Assembly: GCA_023229605.1 (NCBI GenBank)
Contig: JALNYY010000010.1
Location: 1 to 60,089 of the forward strand
From: Methylobacter sp.
Lineage (GTDB): Bacteria > Pseudomonadota > Gammaproteobacteria > Methylococcales > Methylomonadaceae
DNA: 60,089 nt
Reading direction: 5' to 3'
Shown in pieces: positions 1-8,836 of this stretch. Both the position numbers and the translations under genes were made by a program. Position 1 is the first letter of the stretch; each line of letters starts with the position of its first letter. The notes beneath the pieces are model-generated. The model was not told the origin of the DNA. It was given only the letters and a program-made list of their open reading frames with translations, and did not search any database.

Positions 1-49
1 GCGGCAAAAACAAAACTGACGATAGTCATCAATTTTATTAGAATCTGAT

Positions 50-160
50 CTGATGTTACGTAACTCGCCTTCGGGTGCGACAACCCGATTCAATCAAGTG
101 TCGCGCTAGCGACTCCTTAATGTTCAAGCGCCCTAAACTCGACTAACTGCGTAACATCAG
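50..160. repeat. Inverted repeat with 11-bp arms
   Basis: CTGATGTTACG at 50-60 is matched by its exact reverse complement at 150-160, enclosing 89 bases without a gene. It could be a small mobile-type element or a remnant. Nothing else in the first 214 bases looks coding. The arms are short, so chance is not excluded. Confidence 0.3.
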
Positions 161-214
161 TTATTAGTTTAGCTATCGCACTCGCCGTGCAGTCTTGCCT
201 ATTAGAAGCGGCAT

Positions 215-694
215 TTATGCAAGACGCAAATGTTTAAGTTTGGCGCAGGCTTCGCCCCCATTGATGTCAGGAACTATTTTTAATTCCAGCACCTTTAATT
301 GTTCAAGGCTGACCTCATAATGCTCGACTTCACTCGTGGTGTGCGGGGGGCTGAAGTGATATTGCTGGCGCAAAATCTCCCGGTAAGCATTCTCTTTATC
401 CATCAACCAACACAGGACAAACTCCTGGGTGCGCGACTGATGCTGCTCGTCGATCACCAGAAAAATATGCTCGATAGTGCGGGGTTGATCAAAAACAACA
501 CGAATCGTTTGCTCGCCGGAACTTGCCGCCTGCCATCCCATTCCTGAATCCTCCGTCAGTAACAAGGCTGACTCTACAGGGTGTTCGCGGCGCTCCGAAG
601 TAAACTCCACTTGTGCAAGATGCTCCAGATCCAGAAAATTCAAGTCGGAAGGTAGAATGCTTTTAGCTGCCTGATTAATCATTGTTTTACGCAT
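215..694 (-). CDS. Hypothetical protein, possibly discoidin-like fold
   Basis: This encodes 159 residues with no signal peptide, membrane segment or cysteine-rich motif. The middle (about residues 50-155) is rich in short beta-prone stretches and resembles discoidin / F5-8 type C carbohydrate-binding folds in general pattern, but this is a weak impression and no ligand can be named. The start has an AGGTGA ribosome binding site 6 bases upstream. The gene stands alone, divergent from the cytochrome c peroxidase gene. The reading frame is convincing; the function is unknown. Confidence 0.6.
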   Translation of the reverse strand: MRKTMINQAAKSILPSDLNFLDLEHLAQVEFTSERREHPVESALLLTEDSGMGWQAASSGEQTIRVVFDQPRTIEHIFLVIDEQHQSRTQEFVLCWLMDKENAYREILRQQYHFSPPHTTSEVEHYEVSLEQLKVLELKIVPDINGGEACAKLKHLRLA

Positions 695-948
695 TGTTGT
701 TCACCTGTTGCAGTGTGTAGCGCCGGCTTGGGCGCTGCCCGTTATCAACAAACAGTGTAATCCACTGTCGACCGGTAAAGATAACTATTTTTACTCAGCG
801 CTATCGCGCGCTCAACCGACATTTTACCGCCTGCATCGCTGTCTGCAAGCAGGCCAATCTACCTCGATCAGCGGCTGCTTTTCCGCCACTCAGGCATCCA
901 TGCCGCTGCCACAAGCTTCAGATAAATAACCGGCAAGAATAACTGCCT

Positions 949-975
949 GTTTAACTGCTTTTAAAGCAGTTAAAC
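949..975. promoter_or_regulatory. 27-bp perfect palindrome upstream of the peroxidase gene
   Basis: The two 13-base arms GTTTAACTGCTTT and AAAGCAGTTAAAC flank a single central T. It lies about 130 bases before the peroxidase start, in the 410-base gap between two divergent genes. It may be an operator or a stable hairpin; no run of T follows, so a terminator is less likely. The rest of the gap shows no supported gene. Confidence 0.45.
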
Positions 976-1104
976 TCGCGCCAGGGAAATTTGGTTGTAC
1001 CTTGTCCGCTTCATATCTTACAATCCTGCCGGGTGTACAGTAAGGTTACTGGGCGTGTAGGTTCCACCACATTAATAACATTAAATAATATTTTGGAGGA
1101 TAGT

Positions 1105-2109
1105 ATGTTTAAAATTCGTTCGCTGGTTACAGCATTGGCGCTGGCAAGTTCGGTTTCTGTGGCTTCAGCCTGGGAGACATTGCCGACAGAAGCGCCGGCA
1201 CCGGCCGATAATGCCACAACAGCTGCCAAAGTTGAATTGGGTCAAATGCTCTATCATGACCCACGCTTGTCATCTACAGGTACGGTTTCCTGTTCTTCCT
1301 GCCACAACACCATGCTCGGCGGCGAAGATAACCGGCCGAATTCCATGGGTGTTAACGGCCAGACAGGCGGACGTAGCGCGCCTACAGTCTGGAACGCCGC
1401 ATTTAATGCAGTCCAATTTTGGGATGGGCGCGCCCCAAGCCTGGAAGCACAGGCGGCAGGTCCCGTGACCAATCCTATTGAAATGGGCATGAAAAGCTGG
1501 GATGACGTAGTGGCCCGCTTGCAGTCGATTGAAGGCTATCAAAAGGCGTTTGAACAGGCTTTCGGTAAGGAAGCTATTTCTAAAGACACTGCAACCAAAG
1601 CGATTGCAGCTTATGAAAGAACCTTGATTACGCCTAACAGCCCTTACGATAAATATGTTTCCGGCGATAAATCGGCTTTGTCGGCGCAGCAGGTTCGCGG
1701 CATGGAAAAAGTTGCGGAATTGGGTTGCACCAATTGCCATAGCGGCCCGGCGTTTAACGGCCCCGGCATGTTCCAGAAGTTCCCGGCGATCCCCAACGGT
1801 TATTGGGAAGCGCAATACCATTTCAGCAAGGATAAAGGTTTAGCCGAAGTCAGCAAAAATCAGGCGGATGAGCATTTATTTAAAGTGCCTACTTTGCGTA
1901 ACATTGCTTTGACTGCGCCTTATTTCCACAACGGTTCGGTTAAAACGCTGGATAAAGCGGTCACCTTGATGGCCAAACTGCAATTGGGCAAGGATTTAAC
2001 CAAAGAAGAAGTTGCCGATATTGTGGCGTTTTTGGAAGGCCTGACCGGCGAGTTCCCTAAACAGAAAATGCCTGTTTTACCAGCCACACCGGGTTCAACT
2101 TTTAATTAA
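1105..2109 (+). CDS. Di-haem cytochrome c peroxidase
   Basis: Periplasmic enzyme of the CcpA/MauG family that reduces hydrogen peroxide using electrons from small c-type cytochromes. I chose the start at 1105 (334 residues) because GGAGG lies just upstream and the product then begins with a clean Sec signal peptide ending near residue 22 (VSVASA). An in-frame start at 991 would bury the signal. The two haem-binding motifs are CSSCH at residues 63-67 and CTNCH at 208-212, the usual spacing for the N-terminal low-potential and C-terminal high-potential haems. The length matches classical peroxidases better than the longer MauG variants. It is monocistronic and ends in a strong hairpin terminator. 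Confidence 0.93.
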   Translation: MFKIRSLVTALALASSVSVASAWETLPTEAPAPADNATTAAKVELGQMLYHDPRLSSTGTVSCSSCHNTMLGGEDNRPNSMGVNGQTGGRSAPTVWNAAFNAVQFWDGRAPSLEAQAAGPVTNPIEMGMKSWDDVVARLQSIEGYQKAFEQAFGKEAISKDTATKAIAAYERTLITPNSPYDKYVSGDKSALSAQQVRGMEKVAELGCTNCHSGPAFNGPGMFQKFPAIPNGYWEAQYHFSKDKGLAEVSKNQADEHLFKVPTLRNIALTAPYFHNGSVKTLDKAVTLMAKLQLGKDLTKEEVADIVAFLEGLTGEFPKQKMPVLPATPGSTFN

Positions 2110-2151
2110 GCTTGATTCGAGGGACGGCCATCCGGTCGTTCCTGTAAATTA

Positions 2152-2177
2152 AAAGGGCGCATTTCATGCGCCCTTTT
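2152..2177 (+). terminator. Rho-independent terminator of the peroxidase gene
   Basis: AAAGGGCGC and GCGCCCTTT pair around a 7-base loop, followed by a T run. It may also serve the convergent gene on the other strand because the A tract mirrors the T tract. Confidence 0.85.
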
Positions 2178-2209
2178 TTATTATCAAAGAAGGATGAATC
2201 CCTATCTTA

Positions 2210-3478
2210 CTATTCTGCACTGTAAATAGGCGTCGCCTCAATACGGGCATCAATCTGCTTTAATATTTCCTGGTAAACCGGGCTGTTTACGGATTCAAAA
2301 CGCTGCTTGAATTCGTCTTCATTCATATGCTCGGGAAGATCCCTGGGGTCCGGCATAAAATCGCTGTAATCTTTTATCCTGGACATGGCTTTTTGCATTT
2401 TTCGCGCATTATCCGGCGATGATGTCGCCATTTCACCAAAGCGCGTACCGGCTTTGTCGGCGGCCAAATCAATAAAACTGAAGCCGCTGCCGCCGTGTGC
2501 GTCGCTTAATTCTTTTTCTTCACCGGCAATTTGGGATGCTTGCTTGTTTACCGACGCGGTAAGCGCGGCCGAACCTATAAAATGTTGAGCCAAATCTGTA
2601 CGTTTGTATAAAAAAGCGGAATATTGCTGCCCGGTTGTGGGTATGGGTTCCGGTACAGCCAGGAGTTTTTTGGTCTCCTGTTTATTGACATAATCGTTGA
2701 TCGTGGCGATCGCAACCCTGTTTTCGTCTATAGCGGTTTCCAGTGTCGAGCGTTGGTAAGCCAATTCAAACAGCGGGCGTAACAAGTCCGCCAGCGATAA
2801 GCGCCAGGCAGGATCATGTTTGGCAACGATCTCGGCCAGTTTTTGCTGATAAATGTTCAGCGTGGAATTGTCGCCTGTATGAGTCAGGAAGTTTCGCGCC
2901 TGGATCAATGTGTCCTTGTTGGGAAAATAAGTAATGCTGAGTTTTTGGTCGTCAATTTTAACCGCCTTGATGGGACGGGTTGCCAGAATGAAATATTCAT
3001 TCAACGATGAATGCTGAATAACGGCATCGATAACCAAGGCGGCTAATTTTGCCGGCAACAATAGTTTTCCGGCTTTAAACTTGGTGATCACGGGAAGGTC
3101 GCTGCCTTTGATATTGCCTAATCTAAAGCTGATATTCAAATACTTGCCCAGGCTGTTTTCAGGCAAAGTGATAGTAACCTTAAACCTCAATTCATTGTTT
3201 TTTAAATCCAAATCGACCGCGCTTTTGCTGTAGCGGTTTAACAAATAATTACCGGCAAGATTGAGGTCGGCTTCGGTTAATTCAATGACGCCTATTTCAT
3301 CGGGCTTGGTTTTAGACCCCTCATGCAGGATTTTTTTTGCCCTGACCAGATCCTCGCGCGTAGGCGACCATCCCACCTCAAGGTCGGGCCTGTCGCCAAC
3401 GCCGAAAAAAACCAGCATCGCGCATAAAATTGTCAGGACAATAAAACAATAGAGCAGAATTCGTGATACGGTTTTCAT
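2210..3478 (-). CDS. Hypothetical membrane-anchored protein coupled to ppx
   Basis: About 422 residues beginning with one hydrophobic segment (roughly residues 5-27), followed by a large domain without cysteine motifs that should sit outside the inner membrane. I prefer the ATG at 3478 because an ATG at 3496 would add a short charged tail before the membrane segment and overlap ppx by 8 bases; that longer form cannot be excluded. The gene directly follows ppx on the same strand, so the two are probably co-transcribed. No known catalytic motif was recognised. A role linked to polyphosphate or the envelope is only a guess from position. Confidence 0.75.
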   Translation of the reverse strand: MKTVSRILLYCFIVLTILCAMLVFFGVGDRPDLEVGWSPTREDLVRAKKILHEGSKTKPDEIGVIELTEADLNLAGNYLLNRYSKSAVDLDLKNNELRFKVTITLPENSLGKYLNISFRLGNIKGSDLPVITKFKAGKLLLPAKLAALVIDAVIQHSSLNEYFILATRPIKAVKIDDQKLSITYFPNKDTLIQARNFLTHTGDNSTLNIYQQKLAEIVAKHDPAWRLSLADLLRPLFELAYQRSTLETAIDENRVAIATINDYVNKQETKKLLAVPEPIPTTGQQYSAFLYKRTDLAQHFIGSAALTASVNKQASQIAGEEKELSDAHGGSGFSFIDLAADKAGTRFGEMATSSPDNARKMQKAMSRIKDYSDFMPDPRDLPEHMNEDEFKQRFESVNSPVYQEILKQIDARIEATPIYSAE

Positions 3479-3488
3479 AAGCCGACGG

Positions 3489-4988
3489 TTAGGCAAATTC
3501 CAGTTTGAATCCTGCTGATTTTAAATAATCGGCTTCCTGAGTTAAATCAGCATGGGTCAGCGGCGCCTGCGCTAACCAATGGTCCGGAAACTGTAAGCGG
3601 ATTTTTGATTTTATTAGGGATATTTTGAAATCAGGCAGTTCATGTTCCTGGCGATTGCGGTGCAGCAATACCGACAGCCGCAAAATAACGGTCAAATTGG
3701 GGGCGTCAACATTCCAGGGGACTGGTAATTCATTGAACAGGGAACGCGAAAATTTACGTCGATGCGACCTGACAATAGCCGATAATAAAATCTGGTCCTG
3801 CCTGGAAAAACCGGCAAAGTCGCCGTTCTCAATAATATAAGCGCTGTGTTTATGGTACTGGCTGTGCGCGATGTCGTGCCCCATCTCATGCAGGTCTGCC
3901 GCCCAGTTTAAAAACTGCACAACGTGCTCGTGGTTAGGCCCGCAGAAATCATCTCCCAATTGGTCCAGCATATAACTGATCGTTCGTTTAATGCGGGAGG
4001 CATGCTCTTTATCGATATGATAGCGATCCGCCAGAGCCTGCACGGTTGCGGAGCGAATATCATGATCATAAAGCCGGCCCAGTAAATCCTGGATAAGCCC
4101 CTCCCTAAGCGCTCCATCGGACACGGTCATTTGCTCGATGCCCAGGCTTTTGAAAGTGGCGTAAACAATAGCTACACCGCCTGGAAATACCGGGAGGCGT
4201 TCAGGGTCGAGTTCCGGCAACACAAGCTCATTAACATGACTGCACTGGTTGAGATGGGCAACCAGATGTTCCAGGCCTTCTCTCGTTATGCCGTTATTGC
4301 TCCAGTTTTTAACCTTAAGAACTTTATCAATAGCCCGCAAACTGCCCGATGCGCCGATGGCTTCGTCCCAATTTTTACGCTGAAACTGTTTCTGGATCGG
4401 TTCAAGCTGCTGTTCGGCGAACAAGGTTGCCTGAGTGAATGCATTTTTGGATAGTTTGCCGTCTTTAAAAAAGGCGTTACTGACCAGTACGCAGCCCATC
4501 GGCGTGCTTTCTTTTAACCGGGGCGTATCGCCCGAGCCTATAATGTATTCGGTACTGCCGCCGCCTATATCCATAACCAGACGTAAATTGGCGTTGCTGC
4601 CCAAGCTGTGCGCGACACCCTGATAGATTAAGCGGGCTTCTTCTATACCCGAAATGATGTGAATGGGATGATTCAGCGCTCTTTCAGCCTTATCCAAAAA
4701 CTGTTGCGAGTTTTTAGCCATGCGCAAGGTGCTGGTGCCGACAACGCGGACGCTTTCCGGCGGAAAGTTGCGGATTCTTTGACCGAAGCGTTCCAGACAC
4801 CCTAAAGCCCTTTCCTGGGTTTTGCTGTCGAGGTAGTTCCGACTATCCAAACCGGATGCGAGCCTTACCATTTCCTTAAGACGGTCGAGAGTTTGTAAGT
4901 TGCCATTAGTTAAACTGCAAACAATCATGTGAAAGCTGTTAGAACCCAAGTCTACAGCGGCAACGATTTCGGGAGGTTTCTTCGGCAC
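3489..4988 (-). CDS. ppx: Exopolyphosphatase (Ppx/GppA family)
   Basis: Releases orthophosphate from the ends of polyphosphate chains, or hydrolyses pppGpp; the two family members cannot be separated by eye. The 499 residues begin with the ASKHA-fold phosphate-binding motif VDLGSNSFHMIV (12-23) and a second glycine-rich loop, DIGGGSTEYI, near residue 140. The C-terminal third has an HD-like region (HEMGHDIAHSQYHKHS), as in the long, E. coli-like form. It is the first gene of a two-gene minus-strand unit with the membrane-anchored protein downstream. About 145 bases separate it from the divergent ABC transporter. Confidence 0.92.
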   Translation of the reverse strand: MPKKPPEIVAAVDLGSNSFHMIVCSLTNGNLQTLDRLKEMVRLASGLDSRNYLDSKTQERALGCLERFGQRIRNFPPESVRVVGTSTLRMAKNSQQFLDKAERALNHPIHIISGIEEARLIYQGVAHSLGSNANLRLVMDIGGGSTEYIIGSGDTPRLKESTPMGCVLVSNAFFKDGKLSKNAFTQATLFAEQQLEPIQKQFQRKNWDEAIGASGSLRAIDKVLKVKNWSNNGITREGLEHLVAHLNQCSHVNELVLPELDPERLPVFPGGVAIVYATFKSLGIEQMTVSDGALREGLIQDLLGRLYDHDIRSATVQALADRYHIDKEHASRIKRTISYMLDQLGDDFCGPNHEHVVQFLNWAADLHEMGHDIAHSQYHKHSAYIIENGDFAGFSRQDQILLSAIVRSHRRKFSRSLFNELPVPWNVDAPNLTVILRLSVLLHRNRQEHELPDFKISLIKSKIRLQFPDHWLAQAPLTHADLTQEADYLKSAGFKLEFA

Positions 4989-5134
4989 AGGTTATCCAGT
5001 TTTGTCTATGAAGCGTGTTATTATCTGATAAAATTGCATGGTTTTGACCATCCTCCATACAAATGGATACAGCGCGTAATCCACCTTACGTAATTTAACT
5101 TATTTAAAGGCTTCCGTTAAGTGTTAGTTTCAGC

Positions 5135-6076
5135 ATGAATGCATTATCCCTGCGTAATCTTAAAAAAACCTACAATAATGGCTTTGAAGCCTTAAAAGGT
5201 ATCGATCTTGATGTCGAGGCCGGTGATTTCTTTGCCTTGCTGGGGCCGAATGGCGCCGGCAAGTCAACCGCCATAGGCATTATCAGTTCGCTGGTCAATG
5301 AAAGCTCCGGCTCGGTCAGCATCTTCGGACATGATTTAAGGCATGATCGGGCAAAAGCCAAAAGCTGCATCGGCCTGGTTCCCCAGGAAGTCAATTTCAA
5401 CCAGTTCGACACCGTCAAGAGTATTTTGCTCAATCAGGCCGGCTATTACGGTACGCCGCGCAAACTTGCCCTGCAACGAACCGAATATTGCCTTAGACAA
5501 ATGGATTTATGGGACAAGCGCGATACCGTTTCCAGGCGCTTGTCAGGCGGCATGAAGCGCCGGGTCATGATCGCCCGTGCGCTGGTGCATGCGCCCAAGC
5601 TATTGATTCTCGACGAGCCGACCGCAGGCGTCGATATAGAAATACGCCGTTCGATGTGGCAAATGATGCAGGAAGTCAACCAGCAAGGCACGACTATCAT
5701 TTTAACCACGCATTACCTGGAAGAAGCGGAAAGCCTGTGCCGCAATATCGCCATCATCAATCACGGGCGGATTATCGAAAACTCCGATATGGCGAGCTTG
5801 CTGGCGAGGCTGCATGTGGAACATTTCATACTGGATCTGGCCCGCCCCATTGCTGCGGCGCCGGTGATCGAAGGCTGCCAGATTGAACTCCTGACTGACA
5901 AGATGCTTAACGTTGCGGTGCCTAAAGAGCACGGACTTAACAAGCTGTTCAGCCAGTTAACCGCCCAGAACATCGAGGTCACCAGCCTGAAAAACAAGTC
6001 GAATCGGCTGGAGCAGTTATTCATGGATTTAGTTGACTCGAATCCTGCGGACGCTAAACTTTCAGGTGATAAATAA
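5135..6076 (+). CDS. ABC transporter ATP-binding protein, YadG type
   Basis: ATPase subunit of an ABC-2 type exporter. The 313-residue protein has Walker A GPNGAGKST near residue 38, signature LSGGMKRR near 137, Walker B LLILDEPTAGVD and the switch histidine in LTTHYLEEAE. The C-terminal 80 residues form the extra domain typical of drug or polysaccharide exporters of this class. Its stop overlaps the start of the permease gene by one base (TAATG), so the pair is translationally coupled. The substrate cannot be read from the sequence; YadGH homologues are mostly uncharacterised. Confidence 0.93.
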   Translation: MNALSLRNLKKTYNNGFEALKGIDLDVEAGDFFALLGPNGAGKSTAIGIISSLVNESSGSVSIFGHDLRHDRAKAKSCIGLVPQEVNFNQFDTVKSILLNQAGYYGTPRKLALQRTEYCLRQMDLWDKRDTVSRRLSGGMKRRVMIARALVHAPKLLILDEPTAGVDIEIRRSMWQMMQEVNQQGTTIILTTHYLEEAESLCRNIAIINHGRIIENSDMASLLARLHVEHFILDLARPIAAAPVIEGCQIELLTDKMLNVAVPKEHGLNKLFSQLTAQNIEVTSLKNKSNRLEQLFMDLVDSNPADAKLSGDK

Positions 6077-6840
6077 TGAATTACTCCATTGCCTTCAGAA
6101 CCATTGTTATCAAGGAAATATTCCGTTTTATCCGGATCTGGCCGCAAACCCTGCTCCCGCCGGCCATCACCACAGCGCTGTATTTCCTGATTTTCGGCAA
6201 GCTGATCGGCGACCGTATAGGCACTATCAGCGGCGCCAGCTACATGGACTATATTGTCCCCGGCATTATTTTAATGTCGGTTATCAGTCATTCCTACGCC
6301 AATGTAGTATCTTCGTTTTACTCGACCAAATTCCAGCGCAATATCGAAGAATTGCTGGTTGCCCCGATCCCCAACTGGGTGATTCTCAGCGGATATGTCA
6401 GCGGCGGTATTGTCCGCGGATTGCTGGTGGGCATTGTTGTAGCCTTAATATCCATGCTGTTTGCCGATATTAAAATCAATAATATCGCCATTACCCTGGT
6501 TACCGCCTTACTGACAGCCACCGTATTTGCCTTGGCCGGTTTTATCAATGCGATACTTGCGGAGAGCTTTGATGATATATCGATTATCCCGAACTTTGTG
6601 TTAACGCCGTTAAGTTATTTGGGAGGCGTTTTCTATTCGGTAGATATGCTGCCAGGCATTTGGCAAAACATCTCAATGGGAAATCCCATTTTGTATATGG
6701 TCAACGCCTTTCGTTACGGCTTGATAGGCGTAACGGATATTGATATTCAGCTGACCTTTATCATTACCGGCGGATTTATTGTCACCTTAACCTTGTTCAG
6801 CCTTTACCTCCTGCACAAAGGCATTGGAATCAAGAATTAA
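6076..6840 (+). CDS. ABC-2 type permease, YadH type
   Basis: Membrane subunit partner of the preceding ATPase. The 254 residues contain about six hydrophobic segments and the ABC-2 signature region around NFVLTPLSYLGGVFYSVDMLP (residues about 175-195) before the last helices. The start codon overlaps the stop of the ATPase gene. Two ATPase and two permease copies would form the transporter in the inner membrane. No periplasmic adaptor gene follows. Confidence 0.92.
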   Translation: MNYSIAFRTIVIKEIFRFIRIWPQTLLPPAITTALYFLIFGKLIGDRIGTISGASYMDYIVPGIILMSVISHSYANVVSSFYSTKFQRNIEELLVAPIPNWVILSGYVSGGIVRGLLVGIVVALISMLFADIKINNIAITLVTALLTATVFALAGFINAILAESFDDISIIPNFVLTPLSYLGGVFYSVDMLPGIWQNISMGNPILYMVNAFRYGLIGVTDIDIQLTFIITGGFIVTLTLFSLYLLHKGIGIKN

Positions 6841-6980
6841 CAGAGTATACTTTTTAACTCATTCGAGACACTAGAGTCGCCGCTGCCAACCGCGTCTGCA
6901 ATGGTGCGCTGTAATTCCGGATGCGACACAGCAAGAACTGACTTACTCCCCGACAATAAAGACAAGCAAGAGGACATATC

Positions 6981-7775
6981 ATGCTATTAAAAAAAGGTTC
7001 GACAGGCGATGATGTAAAAAAACTCCAAACCCGATTGGGCTTAACCGCCGACGGCATTTTCGGGTCAAATACCGAAACGGAAGTAAAAACATGGCAAACA
7101 CAAAATGGCCTGGTCGCCGACGGAATTGTAGGCGATGCCACTTGGGCAAAGCTGTTTCCGCCATCGTCAGCCGGTTTTAGCCTCACCGATGCCCAGACCA
7201 AGCTTAAAGGGCATATTCCCGATGAAGTCATTGCTCAGATACCTGCTATAACCGCCATAACCAATTCCTTAAGACTGGCCCACTTTTTAGCCCAGTGCGC
7301 TCACGAAAGCAACGTCTTTAAGGTCGTCTATGAGAACCTGAACTATTCAGCCGACGGCTTGAAGACAACATTTCCTAGCTATTTTCCCGGGCAGTTAAGT
7401 GATTCTTATGCGAGAAATCCCGAGAAAATTGGCGCAAGAGTGTATGCCGACAGAATGGGCAATGGCGATGAAGCGAGCGGTGACGGCTATACATTCAGGG
7501 GCCGCGGTTATATTCAATTAACGGGTAAATCCAATTACGCCAATTTTGGCAAATTTGTAGGTGAAGACACTGTTGCCAATCCCGATTTGGTAGCCACCCG
7601 CTATCCGCTGGCTTCCGCCGGATTTTTCTTTGATTCGAATAATATATGGACGGTCTGCGACGGCGGATCAACGGATGCCGTAATAACATCCGTCACCAAG
7701 AAAGTTAACGGCGGAACAAACGGCTTGGCCGACCGCACCAAGCTTTTTAATGAATATTATGCGATATTAAGCTAA
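6981..7775 (+). CDS. Peptidoglycan-binding, GH19 chitinase-like lysin
   Basis: Likely cleaves peptidoglycan (or chitin). Residues about 5-60 form a PG_binding_1 domain with the repeated LTADGIFG / LVADGIVG pattern. From about residue 75 a glycoside hydrolase family 19 domain follows, with the conserved HFLAQCAHESNVFK segment holding the catalytic glutamate and the YTFRGRGYIQLTGKSNY block. There is no signal peptide, as in many phage endolysins and cargo lysozymes. AAGAGG precedes the start. No holin, spanin or phage structural gene is nearby, so it is a stand-alone gene, perhaps a domesticated prophage or tailocin lysin. Confidence 0.88.
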   Translation: MLLKKGSTGDDVKKLQTRLGLTADGIFGSNTETEVKTWQTQNGLVADGIVGDATWAKLFPPSSAGFSLTDAQTKLKGHIPDEVIAQIPAITAITNSLRLAHFLAQCAHESNVFKVVYENLNYSADGLKTTFPSYFPGQLSDSYARNPEKIGARVYADRMGNGDEASGDGYTFRGRGYIQLTGKSNYANFGKFVGEDTVANPDLVATRYPLASAGFFFDSNNIWTVCDGGSTDAVITSVTKKVNGGTNGLADRTKLFNEYYAILS

Positions 7776-7859
7776 TCGTCTGCGGATGCGCTATGCTTCT
7801 CCGGTAGACGGGACGCGTAAACATCCAATCGTCTAGCAGTTCCTTTTTTCGGAGAAGAA

Positions 7860-8186
7860 ATGATTAAATACGCCATACTGGCTCTGTTGCTTACCGCATC
7901 GAATCTTGCATCCGGCGAACCGGCGCATCATTGTGCGAAAGATGCCGTCATTCAAGCCAAAAAACTACTGGATTTTCACTTTGGCTTGGATGACAGAACC
8001 GAAATTGATCAGCATGTTACCGTGCTTAAGCCGATAAAAAATCCAGCCGGAAAAAGCAAGTTCGATGTCCTGGAAGTATATGGGCACATCTACAAAGGGA
8101 CTTATCGGATGCATTTTATTTATGGTCAAACAGCGGATCAATGCGTACTCGTCGGGCAGGAAATCCTGGAGCTTACTGATTTATAA
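7860..8186 (+). CDS. Small secreted hypothetical protein
   Basis: 108 residues with an N-terminal signal peptide (about residues 1-19) and two cysteines in the mature part (HHCAKD and DQCVLV) that could form a disulfide. A good ribosome binding site (GGAGAAGAA) lies just before the ATG. I do not recognise the family. It sits between the lysin and cupin genes on the same strand, with 84 bases to the lysin, but no functional link is visible. Confidence 0.7.
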   Translation: MIKYAILALLLTASNLASGEPAHHCAKDAVIQAKKLLDFHFGLDDRTEIDQHVTVLKPIKNPAGKSKFDVLEVYGHIYKGTYRMHFIYGQTADQCVLVGQEILELTDL

Positions 8187-8232
8187 AGTACCGGTTTATC
8201 TTTAACTGATGTCACGCAAGCCGCATAAAAAT

Positions 8233-8280
8233 ACGGAGAGCACGAAGTTTTTTATTCTTCTTCGGGTCTCGTGTCTCCGT
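8233..8280. repeat. Intergenic hairpin repeat (ACGGAGA/CACGA family)
   Basis: ACGGAGA-G-CACGA at 8233-8245 pairs with TCGTGTCTCCGT at 8269-8280, leaving one bulged base, around an AT-rich loop. The same kind of ends (CACCACGAA and TTCGTGTCTTCGCGGTG) recur near 45.4-45.6 kb. This is a dispersed intergenic repeat of unknown function rather than a terminator. Confidence 0.55.
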
Positions 8281-8355
8281 GGTGAAAATTCCTTAGCTAT
8301 TGGGTAACATCTGATAAAGTTACCCCCCTTAAAACATAAAATCGAGAGACCAAGG

Positions 8356-8742
8356 ATGTTAAAAATACCAACTACCAGATTTATTCAGGCAACACTTACG
8401 GTGCTATTTCTTGCCGGCACACACGCTGTTTCAGCCGAACAGAAAACAGGCTTGAACAGAACCGTTCTATTAGAAAAAAAACTGGAGCTTCCCAGTTCAA
8501 ACATTGATGCCAAAATGATACGGGTTGCGTTTCCACCTGCATTTAAAACACCATGGCACACCCATGAAGGACCGGGGCCGCGTTATGTAGTCAAAGGTAC
8601 ATTAAAAGTCGTCGAGGGCGGCAAAGCCAACACCTACGCTGCCGGCGAAGTTTTTTGGGAAACGGGTGAGCTGATGTCGGTAGAAAACGTCGGCGACGAT
8701 GCGGCCGAACTCATCATTTTCGAGTTAGCGCCGATCAAGTAA
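8356..8742 (+). CDS. Secreted cupin-domain protein
   Basis: 128 residues with a signal peptide ending near residue 27 (THAVSAEQ). The rest is one cupin beta-barrel: the first metal-binding motif is seen in FKTPWHTHEGPGPRYVVKG (two histidines) and the second motif is degenerate near GEVFWETGE. It may be a periplasmic metal- or small-molecule-binding protein; no enzyme activity can be assigned. AAGGATG overlaps the start codon. It is a single gene between unrelated genes. Confidence 0.82.
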   Translation: MLKIPTTRFIQATLTVLFLAGTHAVSAEQKTGLNRTVLLEKKLELPSSNIDAKMIRVAFPPAFKTPWHTHEGPGPRYVVKGTLKVVEGGKANTYAAGEVFWETGELMSVENVGDDAAELIIFELAPIK

Positions 8743-8836
8743 ATTATCCATTGTGGGGTGATCGGCACTTCGGAAATAGGATACCTATCATCCAAAATTG
8801 CCTTATCCGCTGCTCTACGCCATTCGGCTCAAGTTG

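Noticed and set aside
991..1104. Longer N terminus for the cytochrome c peroxidase
   Set aside because: It would place 38 residues before a clear signal peptide; the ATG at 1105 has GGAGG upstream.
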